NCBI GenBank assembly: GCA_001596155.1
Contig: CP014771.1
Location: 1,984,001-2,048,000 of the forward strand
Origin: Hymenobacter psoromatis
Lineage (GTDB): Bacteria; Bacteroidota; Bacteroidia; Cytophagales; Hymenobacteraceae
Reading direction: 5' to 3'
Length of the DNA stretch: 64,000 bases
Position 1 is the stretch's first letter. Each line of letters opens with the position of its first letter. Both the position numbers and the translations under genes were made by a program. The notes under the pieces are model-generated. The model saw only the letters and a list, made by a program, of their open reading frames with translations. It ran no database searches and was not told the DNA's origin. This document shows, piece after piece, positions 38,562 through 47,498 of the stretch.

Positions 38562-39608
38562 CTAAGAAACCACCTCGTACGTCATAATCGGGTGGGCTTT
38601 GTTTTTCAGCTTTAGCTCGCCAATGGGCTCGCACTGAAAGCTTTCTTTGACGCGCTCGTAAACGACGTCGGTAATGACAATCTGGTTGGGCTGGCCGGCC
38701 GCTTGCAGGCGCTGGCTCACGTTCACGGTATCGCCTATCACGGTGTAGTCCAGGCGCTTGAGGGAGGCCGAGCCGATGTTGCCGGATACCATTTCGCCGG
38801 TGTTTACGCCGATGCTCACGGCCGGGTGGTAGTCGGTGCCATCGGGCAGGGTATCGTGGGCGGCCTGCAGCTTGGTGCGCACCACCAGGGCCGCGTCGAT
38901 GGCCCGGTCGAGGTGATACTCGCCCCGAAACACGGCCATCACGGCATCGCCCATAAACTTGTCGATGTAGCCGCCATGCGCGATTACCTCCTTCACAATC
39001 TGGTCGAAATAGGAATTGAGCAGCGAGACGACCGTGGCGGCCGGCTGCGTTTCGGAGAGCGACGTGAAGCCGCAGATATCCATAAAAACCACCGTGGCCT
39101 CTACCGTTTCGCTGGCCAGAAGCTTATTCTCGAAGCCCGGCCGGGCCATGAAGTTGATGACCGTTTCATCGACGTACATCTTCAGAATATTATTCTCCTG
39201 AATGGCCCGCATCGTGTCGTGCAGCTGCTGCACATACACGATTGTTTTCTCCATCGTCAGCTCCAAGTCCTTGAAATCGACGGGCTTGCACACAAAGTCG
39301 AAAGCCCCACGGTTCATGGCGGCCCGGATATTTTCCATGTCGCCGTAGGCCGAAACCATCACGGTTTTGGTCATGGGGTTGCTCTCGTGCATGCGGCCGA
39401 GCAGCGTAAGGCCGTCCATCACGGGCATGTTGATGTCGGAGAGCACAATGTCGATATCGGCGTGCTCGTGCAGGCAGTCGAGGGCCTCCTGGCCGTTGCC
39501 GGCGAAGAGGAATTCGTAGGCGTTTTCGCGGATTTTGCGGCGAAACTTTTGCTTGATGAGCAGCTCTAAATCTGCTTCATCATCCACAACCAGAATTTTC
39601 GTTTTCAT
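38562..39608 (-). CDS. Response regulator with class III adenylate cyclase output domain
   Basis: Receiver domain (1-125) with phosphoacceptor Asp58 in LSDINMPVMDG and KPVD near 108, a short helical linker, then a class III nucleotidyl cyclase domain (165-345). Metal-binding Asp177 (FMDICGF) and Asp221 (DKFMGDAVM), substrate-specifying Lys217 and Asp287 (adenine-type pair), and transition-state Asn296 and Arg300 (NVSQR) are all present, so an active adenylate cyclase is predicted. It overlaps the upstream regulator gene by ATGA. Output would be phosphorylation-controlled cAMP, for which the adjacent translocase-like protein has a binding domain. Confidence 0.92.
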   Translation of the reverse strand: MKTKILVVDDEADLELLIKQKFRRKIRENAYEFLFAGNGQEALDCLHEHADIDIVLSDINMPVMDGLTLLGRMHESNPMTKTVMVSAYGDMENIRAAMNRGAFDFVCKPVDFKDLELTMEKTIVYVQQLHDTMRAIQENNILKMYVDETVINFMARPGFENKLLASETVEATVVFMDICGFTSLSETQPAATVVSLLNSYFDQIVKEVIAHGGYIDKFMGDAVMAVFRGEYHLDRAIDAALVVRTKLQAAHDTLPDGTDYHPAVSIGVNTGEMVSGNIGSASLKRLDYTVIGDTVNVSQRLQAAGQPNQIVITDVVYERVKESFQCEPIGELKLKNKAHPIMTYEVVS

Positions 39609-39988
39609 GTAGTAGCGATAGTATGGAGCTTTTCCTTGAGCGCGGCAAAATCGACCGGCTTAACCAGGAAATCATTGGCTCCCAGCTGCATAGCCTGGTC
39701 GTGGGTGGCCGTGTCGCCGTAGGCCGTAAGCATCATCACCAGCGGCGGCGGGGGGGGCAGGGGGTCAGTTTTGACGTGGCGCAGCAGTTCGAGACCGCTC
39801 ATGCCGGGCATGTTGATGTCGGACAGGATGAGCACGACCTGCGACGGATGGTCGCGCAGAAAAGCCAAGGCTTCCTCGCCCGAGTAAGAGAAGGAAAACT
39901 CAAATTCGCCGCTGCGGATTTCGCGCCGGAAGCGCTGCTCGAACAACAGCCGCACGTCGGGTTCGTCGTCAACTACCAGGATTTTCAT
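39605..39988 (-). CDS. Single-domain response regulator
   Basis: A 127-residue receiver with no output domain. Acidic pocket VVDDEPD at 5-11, phosphoacceptor Asp57 in LSDINMPGMSG, Thr/Ala switch position LTAYGD, and Lys in FLVKPVDF. A Pro-rich insert PLPPPPP lies in loop beta4. It is coupled by ATGA to the cyclase regulator and starts 31 bp after the stop of the histidine kinase gene, so it probably acts as a phosphate relay or sink between kinase and cyclase. Confidence 0.92.
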   Translation of the reverse strand: MKILVVDDEPDVRLLFEQRFRREIRSGEFEFSFSYSGEEALAFLRDHPSQVVLILSDINMPGMSGLELLRHVKTDPLPPPPPLVMMLTAYGDTATHDQAMQLGANDFLVKPVDFAALKEKLHTIATT

Positions 39989-40019
39989 AGGGAAGTAAAA
40001 GTAAGAATGGGCGGCGCGG

Positions 40020-41387
40020 CTAGCAGGGTAGCATAATGCGGAAAGTCGTCCCTACCCCCTCCTGGCTTTCCACGGCCAAGGTACCGCCGTGGCCTTTGGT
40101 AATAATATCGTGGCTCAGCGACAGGCCCAGGCCGGTGCCCTCGCCGCTAGGCTTAGTGGTGAAAAAGGGCTGAAAAATCCGGCTCATCAATTCAGCCGGA
40201 ATGCCGGTGCCGTTGTCGCTGACCCGTATTTCCACCGCCTCGCCTACCTGCCGGGTAGCCACGCCCACGGTGGGCGCGTAGCCCGGCTCGCCCAGCTGCT
40301 GGCGCTTTTGCACCGCGTAAAAGGCGTTGGTGAGCAGGTTCAGCAGCACCCGGCCCACGTCGCCGCTCACCGCTTCGACGGGGGGTAGGGCGGGTGCCAA
40401 ATCGGGCTGCAAGGTGGCGTTAAAGGTTTTGTCTTTAGCCCGCAGGCCGTGGTAAGCCAGGCGTAAGTACTCGTCGGCCAGCTGGTTGATATCGGTGGGG
40501 GCGCGCTCGCCGGTGCTGGCGCGGCTGTGCTCCAACATGCCGCGCACGATGCCCGAGGCCCGGCCGCCGTGCTGCGCGATGCGGCCCAGGTTCTGGCGCA
40601 GGTCGGCCAGCAACTCGGCTTCGAGGGCGCGGTCGCGGGTAGGGCGGGCGCGCTCTTCGGCCAGCTCGGCCACCAGCTCGGTGCTGACTTCGGCGAAATT
40701 GTTGACGAAATTGAGCGGGTTCTGAATCTCGTGGGCGATGCCCGCCGTGAGCTCGCCCAAGCTCGCCATTTTCTCGCGCTGAATAAGCTGGCTCTGCGTT
40801 TCCTGCAGCTCTTGCAGGGTGGTGCGCAGCTCGTCGGTCTGGCGGGTTAGGTCGGCCGTGCGCTGGGTTACCTCGTATTCGAGCGTCTGGTTTTGGCCCT
40901 CAATAGCCCGTTGCGCCTGCTCGGCCAGCAGGCGCACCTGGGCCTCGGCTTTCAGGCTTTTGGCTTGGCTGCGGGCTACCAGCAGCAACACGCCCAGCCA
41001 GCAAAAGGTCAGGCCCTGCGCATTCTCCAGCGCGTCGCTTTTTGCCCAGGCCGGCGCCAGAGGCTGCATGAGCAGGGCCAGTGCCTGGCAGGCCGCGTAC
41101 GGCACCAAGCCCACCGCCACCCAAAACGCCGGCCGGTAATTCCTTAGCTGCCAGCAGATAGTGATACCCACGCCCAGCGCGCCTACCAGAAATAAGTCGT
41201 CGAACCAGCTCACCACTGGCCCACCCAGCACCAGCCCCAGCACCACGATAACCGCCGCCGGCTGCCAGGCCCGCGCCAGCCAGCGGTCCCACTGGGGCAG
41301 GCGCGTAGGCGTGTCCAGCGCCTTACGCGCCCAGTACAGCAGCCCAGCCGCCGCTGGCGCAGACATGAGCAGTTCACTATCAGCCAT
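40020..41387 (-). CDS. Membrane histidine kinase (kinase 1)
   Basis: A 455-residue sensor kinase. Residues 40-145 hold several hydrophobic helices with little periplasmic sequence, then a coiled coil (QRTADLTRQTDELRTTLQEL), an H-box GIAHEIQNPLNFVNNFA with His about 219, and a HATPase_c domain with N-box, DNGTGIP, and GEGTGLGLSLS. The first helices suggest sensing in or at the membrane. Immediately downstream lie the receiver and cyclase regulator, which are its likely partners. Closely related to kinase 2 throughout the catalytic half. Confidence 0.92.
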   Translation of the reverse strand: MADSELLMSAPAAAGLLYWARKALDTPTRLPQWDRWLARAWQPAAVIVVLGLVLGGPVVSWFDDLFLVGALGVGITICWQLRNYRPAFWVAVGLVPYAACQALALLMQPLAPAWAKSDALENAQGLTFCWLGVLLLVARSQAKSLKAEAQVRLLAEQAQRAIEGQNQTLEYEVTQRTADLTRQTDELRTTLQELQETQSQLIQREKMASLGELTAGIAHEIQNPLNFVNNFAEVSTELVAELAEERARPTRDRALEAELLADLRQNLGRIAQHGGRASGIVRGMLEHSRASTGERAPTDINQLADEYLRLAYHGLRAKDKTFNATLQPDLAPALPPVEAVSGDVGRVLLNLLTNAFYAVQKRQQLGEPGYAPTVGVATRQVGEAVEIRVSDNGTGIPAELMSRIFQPFFTTKPSGEGTGLGLSLSHDIITKGHGGTLAVESQEGVGTTFRIMLPC

Positions 41388-41415
41388 GCAGTCAGTTGGT
41401 TAGGTAATGAAGCGG

Positions 41416-41543
41416 TTTAAGAAGTAAGTAGCACGTCATTCCGAGCTTGCCGAGGAATCTCGCGCGGGCCGTTCGGGTGTCGTTCCACGACGCGGACGAG
41501 ATTCCTCGGCAAGCTCGGAATGACGTGCTACTTACTTCTTAAA
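41416..41543. repeat. Long intergenic palindrome, ATTCC subfamily
   Basis: A 128-bp element with 47-bp perfect arms (from TTTAAGAAGTAAGTAGCACG inward through GTCATTCCGAGCTTGCCGAG) and about 34 nt of centre. The inner stem is ATTCC/GGAAT. It separates the two histidine kinase genes. Matches the element at 43141-43258, including the loop sequence CGTTCCACGACGC. Confidence 0.95.
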
Positions 41544-41598
41544 TTACTGTAAGTCAATAATTAAGTAGAAAAAGTACCTCGGTGTGGCGGCCGTCTAA

Positions 41599-43011
41599 TC
41601 AGCCAGCCGCCCGAAACGGCAGCCGCACCGCAAATTCGGTAAACTCTCCCTCCTGGCTGTCCACGGTGAGCGTGCCGCCGTGGCCCTGCACCACGATGTC
41701 GTGGGCCAGCGACAGGCCCAGGCCGGTGCCCTCACCCGTGGGCTTGGTGGTAAAAAAGGGCTGAAAAATCTTGGCCCGCACCGCCTCCGGGATACCCGTG
41801 CCGTTATCGCGAATGCGGATTTCCACCTCGTCGCCGTCGCGGCGGGTAGCCACGCTCACGGTGGGCACGTAGCCGGCGGCGCCGCCCTGCTGGCGCTTTT
41901 GCACCGCGTAAAAAGCATTGGTAAAGAGGTTGAGCAACACGCGGCCCAGGTCGCCGGGCACGGCGGACACCAGCGGCAGCAGGGCCGAAAAATCCGTTTT
42001 GAGGGTGGCGTTGAAGGTTTTGTCTTTGGCCCGCAGGCCGTGATAGGCCAGGCGCAAATACTCATCGGCCAGGGCGTTGAGCTCGGTGGGCTGGCGCTCG
42101 CCGGTGCTTTGGCGCGAGTGAGCCAGCATGCCGCGCACAATGCTGGCCGCCCGCTGGCCGTGCTGGCTTATCCTGGTGAGGTTGGCGCGCAGGTCGGCCA
42201 GCAGCTCGTCTTCAAGGCCGGGGTCGGGGGTAGGGCCGGCCTGCTCGGTTTCCAGCTCGGCCACCAGCTCCGCGCTCACATCGGCAAAGTTGTTGACGAA
42301 GTTGAGCGGGTTTTGAATCTCGTGGGCGATGCCCGCCGTGAGCTCGCCCAGGCTGGCCATTTTCTCACTTTGAATAAGCTGCTGCTGTGTGGTGCGCAGC
42401 TCAACCAAGGCCGTTTGCAGCTCGTCGGCCTGCTGGGTGAGGGTAGCGGTGCGCTCGGCCACGAGGCGCTCCAGCTCGGAATTGTGGGCGGCGGCCAGCT
42501 GGCGCTGGTGCTCTTCTTCGGCCCGGCGCACCTGTTCTTTGGCCAGGCTTTTCTTCTGAGAAAAAGCCACGCCCGCTACCGCAAAGAACCAGAGCAGGCT
42601 TAGGCCGCCCGCTTTTTTAAAATACGTATCAATCGCTGCCATAAACTGGAAGCCCAGCAGCGATTGCCCCAGCAAAATGCCCCGGTAAAGAGCAGGTACC
42701 GCAATGGCCCACAGCATAGTAGCGGCCGGGCGGTAGCTCCGCACCTGCCACAGCACCGCCGCCACCACCCCAAACATGAACAGCAAATACCAGTCATTGA
42801 GCTGGCCGTTGACGTAGCGCAGCGCGGCCGTAACCGCAAAGCCCACCAGCGCCGGCACCCACAGCAGCAGTAGCCAGGGGCGGGCGCGCGGCATCAGAAT
42901 CGGCCGGTTGAGCAACGACCGCACGATGGCCCCCACCACCAGGCCCGCCGTGGCCGAATTCAGCAACGCCCAGTTGTAGTGCGTTTTCCAGTCGAGGAGA
43001 AATTGCTTCAT
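41599..43011 (-). CDS. Membrane histidine kinase (kinase 2)
   Basis: A 470-residue paralogue of kinase 1. Membrane helices lie at about 15-35 and 45-130, followed by a coiled coil (ERTATLTQQADELQTALVEL), H-box GIAHEIQNPLNFVNNFA with His about 230, and HATPase_c with DNGTGIP and GEGTGLGLSLA. ATG 43011 is preferred because the longer frame reads through a GGGGGTAGGG motif. The catalytic half is almost the same as kinase 1 but the membrane sensor differs, so the pair may feed different signals into the same regulators. Confidence 0.92.
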   Translation of the reverse strand: MKQFLLDWKTHYNWALLNSATAGLVVGAIVRSLLNRPILMPRARPWLLLLWVPALVGFAVTAALRYVNGQLNDWYLLFMFGVVAAVLWQVRSYRPAATMLWAIAVPALYRGILLGQSLLGFQFMAAIDTYFKKAGGLSLLWFFAVAGVAFSQKKSLAKEQVRRAEEEHQRQLAAAHNSELERLVAERTATLTQQADELQTALVELRTTQQQLIQSEKMASLGELTAGIAHEIQNPLNFVNNFADVSAELVAELETEQAGPTPDPGLEDELLADLRANLTRISQHGQRAASIVRGMLAHSRQSTGERQPTELNALADEYLRLAYHGLRAKDKTFNATLKTDFSALLPLVSAVPGDLGRVLLNLFTNAFYAVQKRQQGGAAGYVPTVSVATRRDGDEVEIRIRDNGTGIPEAVRAKIFQPFFTTKPTGEGTGLGLSLAHDIVVQGHGGTLTVDSQEGEFTEFAVRLPFRAAG

Positions 43012-43140
43012 GGGGAGGGGGTAGGGTTGGCAGCCGCAGAGCAAACGTAGCACTTCCCTCTCAATTTGCCCCGCCGCCGCCAAGCAGGCCCGGCCAAGCG
43101 CCCCCGGCGGCCGGTGTTTAAGTAGTCAGTCAAAAGTAAT

Positions 43141-43258
43141 GGTATCAAAAGAACGTCATTCCGAGCTTGCCGAGGAATCTCGCTCGCATCATCCGGGCCT
43201 CGTTCCACGACGCACGCGAGATTCTTCGGCAAGCTCGGAATGACGTTCTTTTGATACC
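43141..43258. repeat. Long intergenic palindrome, ATTCC subfamily
   Basis: A 118-bp element with 43-bp arms (from GGTATCAAAAGAACGTCATT inward) and a single mismatch, which falls in GAGGAATC versus GAAGAATC. The centre includes CGTTCCACGACGC as in 41416-41543. Lies between the MobA-like gene and kinase 2. Confidence 0.95.
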
Positions 43259-43295
43259 TGTTTACTGCTGCACGAGTACTTGGCTTCGCCCCCGC

Positions 43296-44465
43296 CTAGC
43301 TCAGCGCCCGCTCAGCCGCCGCGCGCTCGGCGGGGGTGTTCACGTTGCGCAGGGCATCGCCACCGGGGGTAGGCAGCACTTCCACCTCACTGTTGATGAG
43401 CATTTTGCGGGGGCACGAATAGCCCAGGCTCAGAAAGCGCAGCAGCTCGGGGTAGGCGCGCGGCTCGAAAATGGTGATGAGCGGCTCGGGAAAGTCGTTG
43501 CCAGGGCTCTGAAAAGCCGTGGCCAGGCGGCCGGGCTGGCGGCCGGCCACCAGCGCGCGCAAGGTAGCGGCCGTGAGAAACGGCAGGTCGCAGGCCAACA
43601 CCAGCCAGGCCGCATTCGGGTCGCGCCGAAACGCCGACAAAATGCCGCCCAGCGGCCCCAGACCCAGAAAAGTATCGGGCAATGGCTGGAGACCGGCCGG
43701 CAGCTCAGATGCCTGCTCGGCGCGGCACGACACGAATACGTCTTCGCACACTTCGGCCAGCAGACCGGCGGCTACCTCACGCTGCTCGCGGCCGGTGGAG
43801 CCGTAGCGCAGGCGGCTTTTGTCGGTTTGCATGCGCTGGCTGAGGCCGCCGGCCAGCACTAGGCCGCGCAGCGGCACCCGGCGCGCGGCCAGCCACTGCG
43901 TTACCCAAGCGGCCAGGCCGGCCACGTCGGCCAACGCAAAGCGGGGTAGGGTGGCGTGGTGCGGCAAATGCGCTTGCAAGTAGTCGGGCACCTCCCCTAC
44001 CCCCTCGGCCAGCACGAACGCCTGCACATCGGTCAGCTTATCGAGCTTGTGGGCCAAGGATTTGCGTGGGTCGATGAGCACGATTTGCCGATTGGCTCGG
44101 AAGTGGTTGCCGTTCACCAGCACCAGGTCAGCGCCGGCCAGCAGCTCGGGCTGCGCAAAGCGGGCGAAGGTGCCCCGGTCGTCGCGGCGGCGAAAGAGAA
44201 TCTTATCCGTTACTTCCACAAAAGCCCCGGCTTGCAGCAGCGGGCTCAGGGTGTGGGCCGCGTCGGCATCGCCGCTGGCGTGGTCGGCATCGACGTAGCC
44301 CACGCGGTGGCCGGCCGGGGCCAGCGCGGCCGTGAGGCCCGCGGCCAATTGCTGGATAGCGCCGCAGGGCGCGCCCAAAAAGGCCAGCTCGTGGCGGGCA
44401 AATTCGCCGAGGTCGGGGCGGGTTAGGTCGGCGTGCTTGGTGCGGGGGGCAAGGTCTTCGGTCAT
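43296..44465 (-). CDS. MobB-like/MobA fusion (molybdenum cofactor guanylyltransferase-like)
   Basis: C-terminal residues about 198-370 match the MobA nucleotidyltransferase (LVLAGGLSQRMQTDKSRL, then LGPLGGILSAF, LACDLPFL), which attaches GMP to molybdopterin. The N-terminal 195 residues resemble MobB (GYVDADHASGDADAAH) but its P-loop is degenerate (GAPCGAIQQLAAG instead of GxxxxGKT/S), so GTP binding there is doubtful. Diverges from moeA by 75 bp. The presence of a fused protein with a damaged MobB half is unusual. Fits the formate dehydrogenase genes downstream. Confidence 0.82.
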   Translation of the reverse strand: MTEDLAPRTKHADLTRPDLGEFARHELAFLGAPCGAIQQLAAGLTAALAPAGHRVGYVDADHASGDADAAHTLSPLLQAGAFVEVTDKILFRRRDDRGTFARFAQPELLAGADLVLVNGNHFRANRQIVLIDPRKSLAHKLDKLTDVQAFVLAEGVGEVPDYLQAHLPHHATLPRFALADVAGLAAWVTQWLAARRVPLRGLVLAGGLSQRMQTDKSRLRYGSTGREQREVAAGLLAEVCEDVFVSCRAEQASELPAGLQPLPDTFLGLGPLGGILSAFRRDPNAAWLVLACDLPFLTAATLRALVAGRQPGRLATAFQSPGNDFPEPLITIFEPRAYPELLRFLSLGYSCPRKMLINSEVEVLPTPGGDALRNVNTPAERAAAERALS

Positions 44466-44540
44466 AGCTTTCCTAACAATTCAGCGGAAAAATAGCTTGC
44501 ATTTAGCTTACCCGCTCGTCTTTCCACTTCTCCTTCCTAC

Positions 44541-45749
44541 GTGCTTTCCGTCGCAGACGCCTACCGCCTGGTGCTGGCCACCGCCCGCCCCCTACCCCCC
44601 GAAACCGTGCCGCTCACCGCCGCCACTGGTCGCGTGCTGCACCAAACCGTAGTGGCCGACCGCGACTTCCCTCCCTACAACCGCGTGACGATGGACGGCA
44701 TCGCCCTGCGCTTCGAGTCGCTGGCGGCCGGCCATGTCACCTTTCGCATTGAGCGCACGCAGCTGGCCGGGGCCGCGCCGCAGCCACTAGTCGACCCGCT
44801 GGCGGCCATCGAAATAATGACTGGCGCAGCCCTACCCCCCGGCACCGACACGGTGGTGCGCTACGAAGATGTGGACTTTAGTAGCGACGAGCCGCGCCGG
44901 GCCACCGTGCGCGTGGCCCCGCCCCGAACGGGCCACAACGTGCACGCTCAGGGCAGCGACCAGCCGGCCGGCGCGCCCTTGCTGGCACCCGGCCGCGTGC
45001 TGAGCCCCGCCGAAATCGCGGTGGCGGCCACCGTAGGCGCGGCTACGCTGGCCGTGGTTCGCCGCCCGCGCCTGGCCGTGGTGAGCACCGGCGACGAAAT
45101 TGTGCCCGTGGAGGATACGCCCCTACCCCACCAGATTCGGCGCTCCAACGCCCACATGCTGCAAGCAGCCCTCACCCTGGACGGCGCCGAAAGCACGATT
45201 TTTCACTTTGACGACGACCTGGCCACCCTCAAGGCGGGGTTGCCGCCGCTGCTGGCCGGCTTCGACGCGGTGCTGCTGAGCGGCGGCGTGTCGAAGGGCA
45301 AGGCTGATTTTTTGCCGCAGGCGCTGCGTGAGCTGGGCGCGGAGGAAATTTTTCATCGGGTGGCGCAGCGGCCGGGGCAGCCGTTCTGGTTTGGGCAGCT
45401 GCCGGGCGGGGCAGCGGTGTTTGCGCTGCCCGGCAACCCGGTGGCCACTTTCGCGGGCTACTACCGCTATGTGCGCGGCTGGCTGCGCCAGTGCCAGGGG
45501 GTAGGGGCCGCGCCCCAGGTATTCGCCGCCCTCACCGAAGCGGTCGAGTTTCAGCCGGCGCTCACCTGCTTTCTGGCCGTGCGCCTCGAACCAGCGCCCG
45601 ACGGCTGCCTGCTGGCCCACCCTACCCCCACCGCGGGCTCGGGTGACCTGGCCGGCCTGCTGGTGGCTGATGGCCTGCTGGAATTGCCGCCGCACCTCAC
45701 GCATTTCGCGGCGGGCACCTCGTGGCCCGTCTGGCCCTACCGGGCGTAA
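44541..45749 (+). CDS. moeA: Molybdopterin molybdenumtransferase
   Basis: Inserts molybdate into adenylated molybdopterin. Conserved regions: PPYNRVTMDGIAL (usually SAMDGYA), TGAALPPGTDTVV, VRPPRLAVVSTGDEIV region (RRPRLAVVSTGDEIVPVE), DAVLLSGGVSKGKADF, and ALPGNPVATF. Length 402 is typical. The first codon is GTG at 44541; no ATG gives this N-terminus. It stands alone on the plus strand, divergent from the MobA-like gene. Confidence 0.95.
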   Translation: MLSVADAYRLVLATARPLPPETVPLTAATGRVLHQTVVADRDFPPYNRVTMDGIALRFESLAAGHVTFRIERTQLAGAAPQPLVDPLAAIEIMTGAALPPGTDTVVRYEDVDFSSDEPRRATVRVAPPRTGHNVHAQGSDQPAGAPLLAPGRVLSPAEIAVAATVGAATLAVVRRPRLAVVSTGDEIVPVEDTPLPHQIRRSNAHMLQAALTLDGAESTIFHFDDDLATLKAGLPPLLAGFDAVLLSGGVSKGKADFLPQALRELGAEEIFHRVAQRPGQPFWFGQLPGGAAVFALPGNPVATFAGYYRYVRGWLRQCQGVGAAPQVFAALTEAVEFQPALTCFLAVRLEPAPDGCLLAHPTPTAGSGDLAGLLVADGLLELPPHLTHFAAGTSWPVWPYRA

Positions 45750-45765
45750 AAACCGCCTCTCTAAA

Positions 45766-45883
45766 ACGCGAAAAACGTCTGTCATTGCGAGCGAAGCGCG
45801 GCAATCGCACCAGAACTATTGGCGCGGGTGTCGTTCTGGGGCGGTTATTTCGCTTTGCTCGCAATGACAGACGTTTTTCGCGT
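45766..45883. repeat. Long intergenic palindrome, ATTGC subfamily
   Basis: A 118-bp element with arms ACGCGAAAAACGTCTGTCAT then TGCGAGCGAAGCG, and some mismatches toward the centre. The core GTCATTGCGAGCGAAGCGCG(GCAAT) matches 38502-38553. Lies between the convergent moeA and the MFS small-subunit gene. Confidence 0.9.
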
Positions 45884-45907
45884 AAGTCCTAAGTTTTGGA
45901 AGACTGC

Positions 45908-46054
45908 TTACTTGAACAGCGCCAGGGCTTTAATGAATGTTTGCGAGACGCCCCACACCAGCGGCACGCTGACAAAGAGCCAGGCCAGAATTACTGAGCC
46001 GCCCGCCGACTCTTGGGTTACGACCGGGGGAGCGGAATTGGGTTTCGGGTTCAT
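45908..46054 (-). CDS. MFS transporter small subunit (oxalate/formate antiporter type)
   Basis: A 48-residue protein, ATG at 46054 and stop TAA at 45908-45910. After a hydrophilic Pro-rich start comes one membrane helix, SVILAWLFVSVPLVWGVSQT, then FIKALALF. The W-(x)n-VPLxWGVxQT pattern is the small-subunit family that sits next to OFA transporters. It begins 34 bp after the OFA stop, on the same strand. It is easily missed because of its length. Confidence 0.8.
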   Translation of the reverse strand: MNPKPNSAPPVVTQESAGGSVILAWLFVSVPLVWGVSQTFIKALALFK

Positions 46055-46088
46055 ACACTACGAAAGTTAGAGGGTGAGGAATAGCTGC

Positions 46089-47498
46089 CTAATGGCCGCC
46101 CGCTTCGATGGTTACCGGGCCTTTTTCCTGGTATTTCTCGTTCACGGCCGTGATGGCCAGGTCAGCCAGCAGGCCCACCACAAGCAGGCCGGCCATCGTG
46201 TAAAACACGTTTTGGTAAGCTGCCGCGCCGGTTAGGCCCTGCGTCTTGGCGTGGTCGTGCAACTGATGCACAATGAGCGGGCCGAGGACGCCGGCCGTGC
46301 TCCAGGCTGTGAGCAAGCGGCCGTGAATGGCCCCTACCTGAAACTTGCCGAACAGGTCGGACAAGAACGCCGGGGCCGTGGCAAAGCCGCCGCCATACAT
46401 GCTAACAATTACGCAAGCTGCTATTACATAGAACGTAAGCTGTAAGTTGTGGCCCAGCGTCGGCACGAGCGCGTAGAGCAGAATGCCTAAGCCAAAATAA
46501 ATAGCGTAGGTGGTTTTACGGCCCAGCTTATCCGAGGCCGAGGACCAGAAGAAGCGGCCCAGCAGATTAAACAAGCTGAGCAAGCCCACGAAGCCGGCGG
46601 CAGCGGCGGCCGTCACGCCGTTCCCTACCCCCATCGCTTTATCCGAAAAGGTATCCTGAATGAGCGGCGAAGCGGTTTCGAGGACTCCAATACCGGCCGT
46701 TACGTTGGTCACCAGTACTACCCACAGCAGCCAGAATTGCGGCGTTTTAATGGCGTTGTCGGCCGACACGTTGCCGCTGGTGATGAGCGTGCTGTGCTCG
46801 GCGTTGGGCACGTAGCCGGCCGGGGCCCAGTCGTCGGCGGGCACCCGAATGGTCCACACACCAAACTGCATAAACAGGAAGTAGATGATACCCAGCACGA
46901 TAAACGTGGGTGCTACGCCCTGCGGAGCCGTTGCCTTGAAGTGGCTCATCAGCGCTACCGACAGCGGCGAGGCAATCATGGCACCCCCGCCAAAGCCCAT
47001 GATAGCCATGCCCGTGGCTACCCCCTTGCGGTCGGGAAACCACTTAATGAGCGTGCTCACCGGCGAAATATAGCCAATGCCCAGCCCGATGCCGCCCACG
47101 ACGCCGTAGCCGAAATACAGCAGCCAGATATTGTGCTGGCTAATGCCATAGGAACCAATCAGGAAGCCACCGCCGAAGCACAGCGCGGCCGCCATCATGG
47201 CTTTGCGCGGCCCCACGCGCTCCAGCCACTTGCCAAACAGCGCCGCCGACAAGCCCAGCAGCACGATGGCAATGGAAAAGGTTACCCCAATCTGCGTGGG
47301 TGTCCAGTCGGTAGGGGCTGGGTTGGCCGGGTCGCCGCTAATAAGGGAGCCCAGCGGCTTGTTGAATACACTGAACGCGTAGGCCTGCCCAATGGCCAGG
47401 TGAATGGCCAGCGCGGCCGGCGGTATGAGCCACCGGTTATAGCCGGCCGGCGCAATCGTGCGGCTGCGGTCAAGAATTGAAGAGGAGGTGTCGGCCAT
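46089..47498 (-). CDS. OFA (oxalate/formate antiporter) family MFS transporter
   Basis: A 469-residue transporter with 12 hydrophobic segments. Family features: AIHLAIGQAYAFSVFNKPL in helix 1, GVTFSIAIVLLGLSAALFG, GIGLGIGYISPVSTLIKWFPDRKG (loop 4-5 signature), and PQFWLLW. Moves formate, oxalate or a related monocarboxylate across the inner membrane. Next to the molybdo-oxidoreductase it would supply formate. Upstream 214 bp contain an AGCAAAAA/TTTTTGCT palindrome near 47588 but no clear TAnnTTTG box. Confidence 0.9.
   Translation of the reverse strand: MADTSSSILDRSRTIAPAGYNRWLIPPAALAIHLAIGQAYAFSVFNKPLGSLISGDPANPAPTDWTPTQIGVTFSIAIVLLGLSAALFGKWLERVGPRKAMMAAALCFGGGFLIGSYGISQHNIWLLYFGYGVVGGIGLGIGYISPVSTLIKWFPDRKGVATGMAIMGFGGGAMIASPLSVALMSHFKATAPQGVAPTFIVLGIIYFLFMQFGVWTIRVPADDWAPAGYVPNAEHSTLITSGNVSADNAIKTPQFWLLWVVLVTNVTAGIGVLETASPLIQDTFSDKAMGVGNGVTAAAAAGFVGLLSLFNLLGRFFWSSASDKLGRKTTYAIYFGLGILLYALVPTLGHNLQLTFYVIAACVIVSMYGGGFATAPAFLSDLFGKFQVGAIHGRLLTAWSTAGVLGPLIVHQLHDHAKTQGLTGAAAYQNVFYTMAGLLVVGLLADLAITAVNEKYQEKGPVTIEAGGH

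Noticed and set aside
41680..42603. 307-codon plus-strand ORF opposite histidine kinase 2
   Set aside because: Shadow of the conserved kinase catalytic region.
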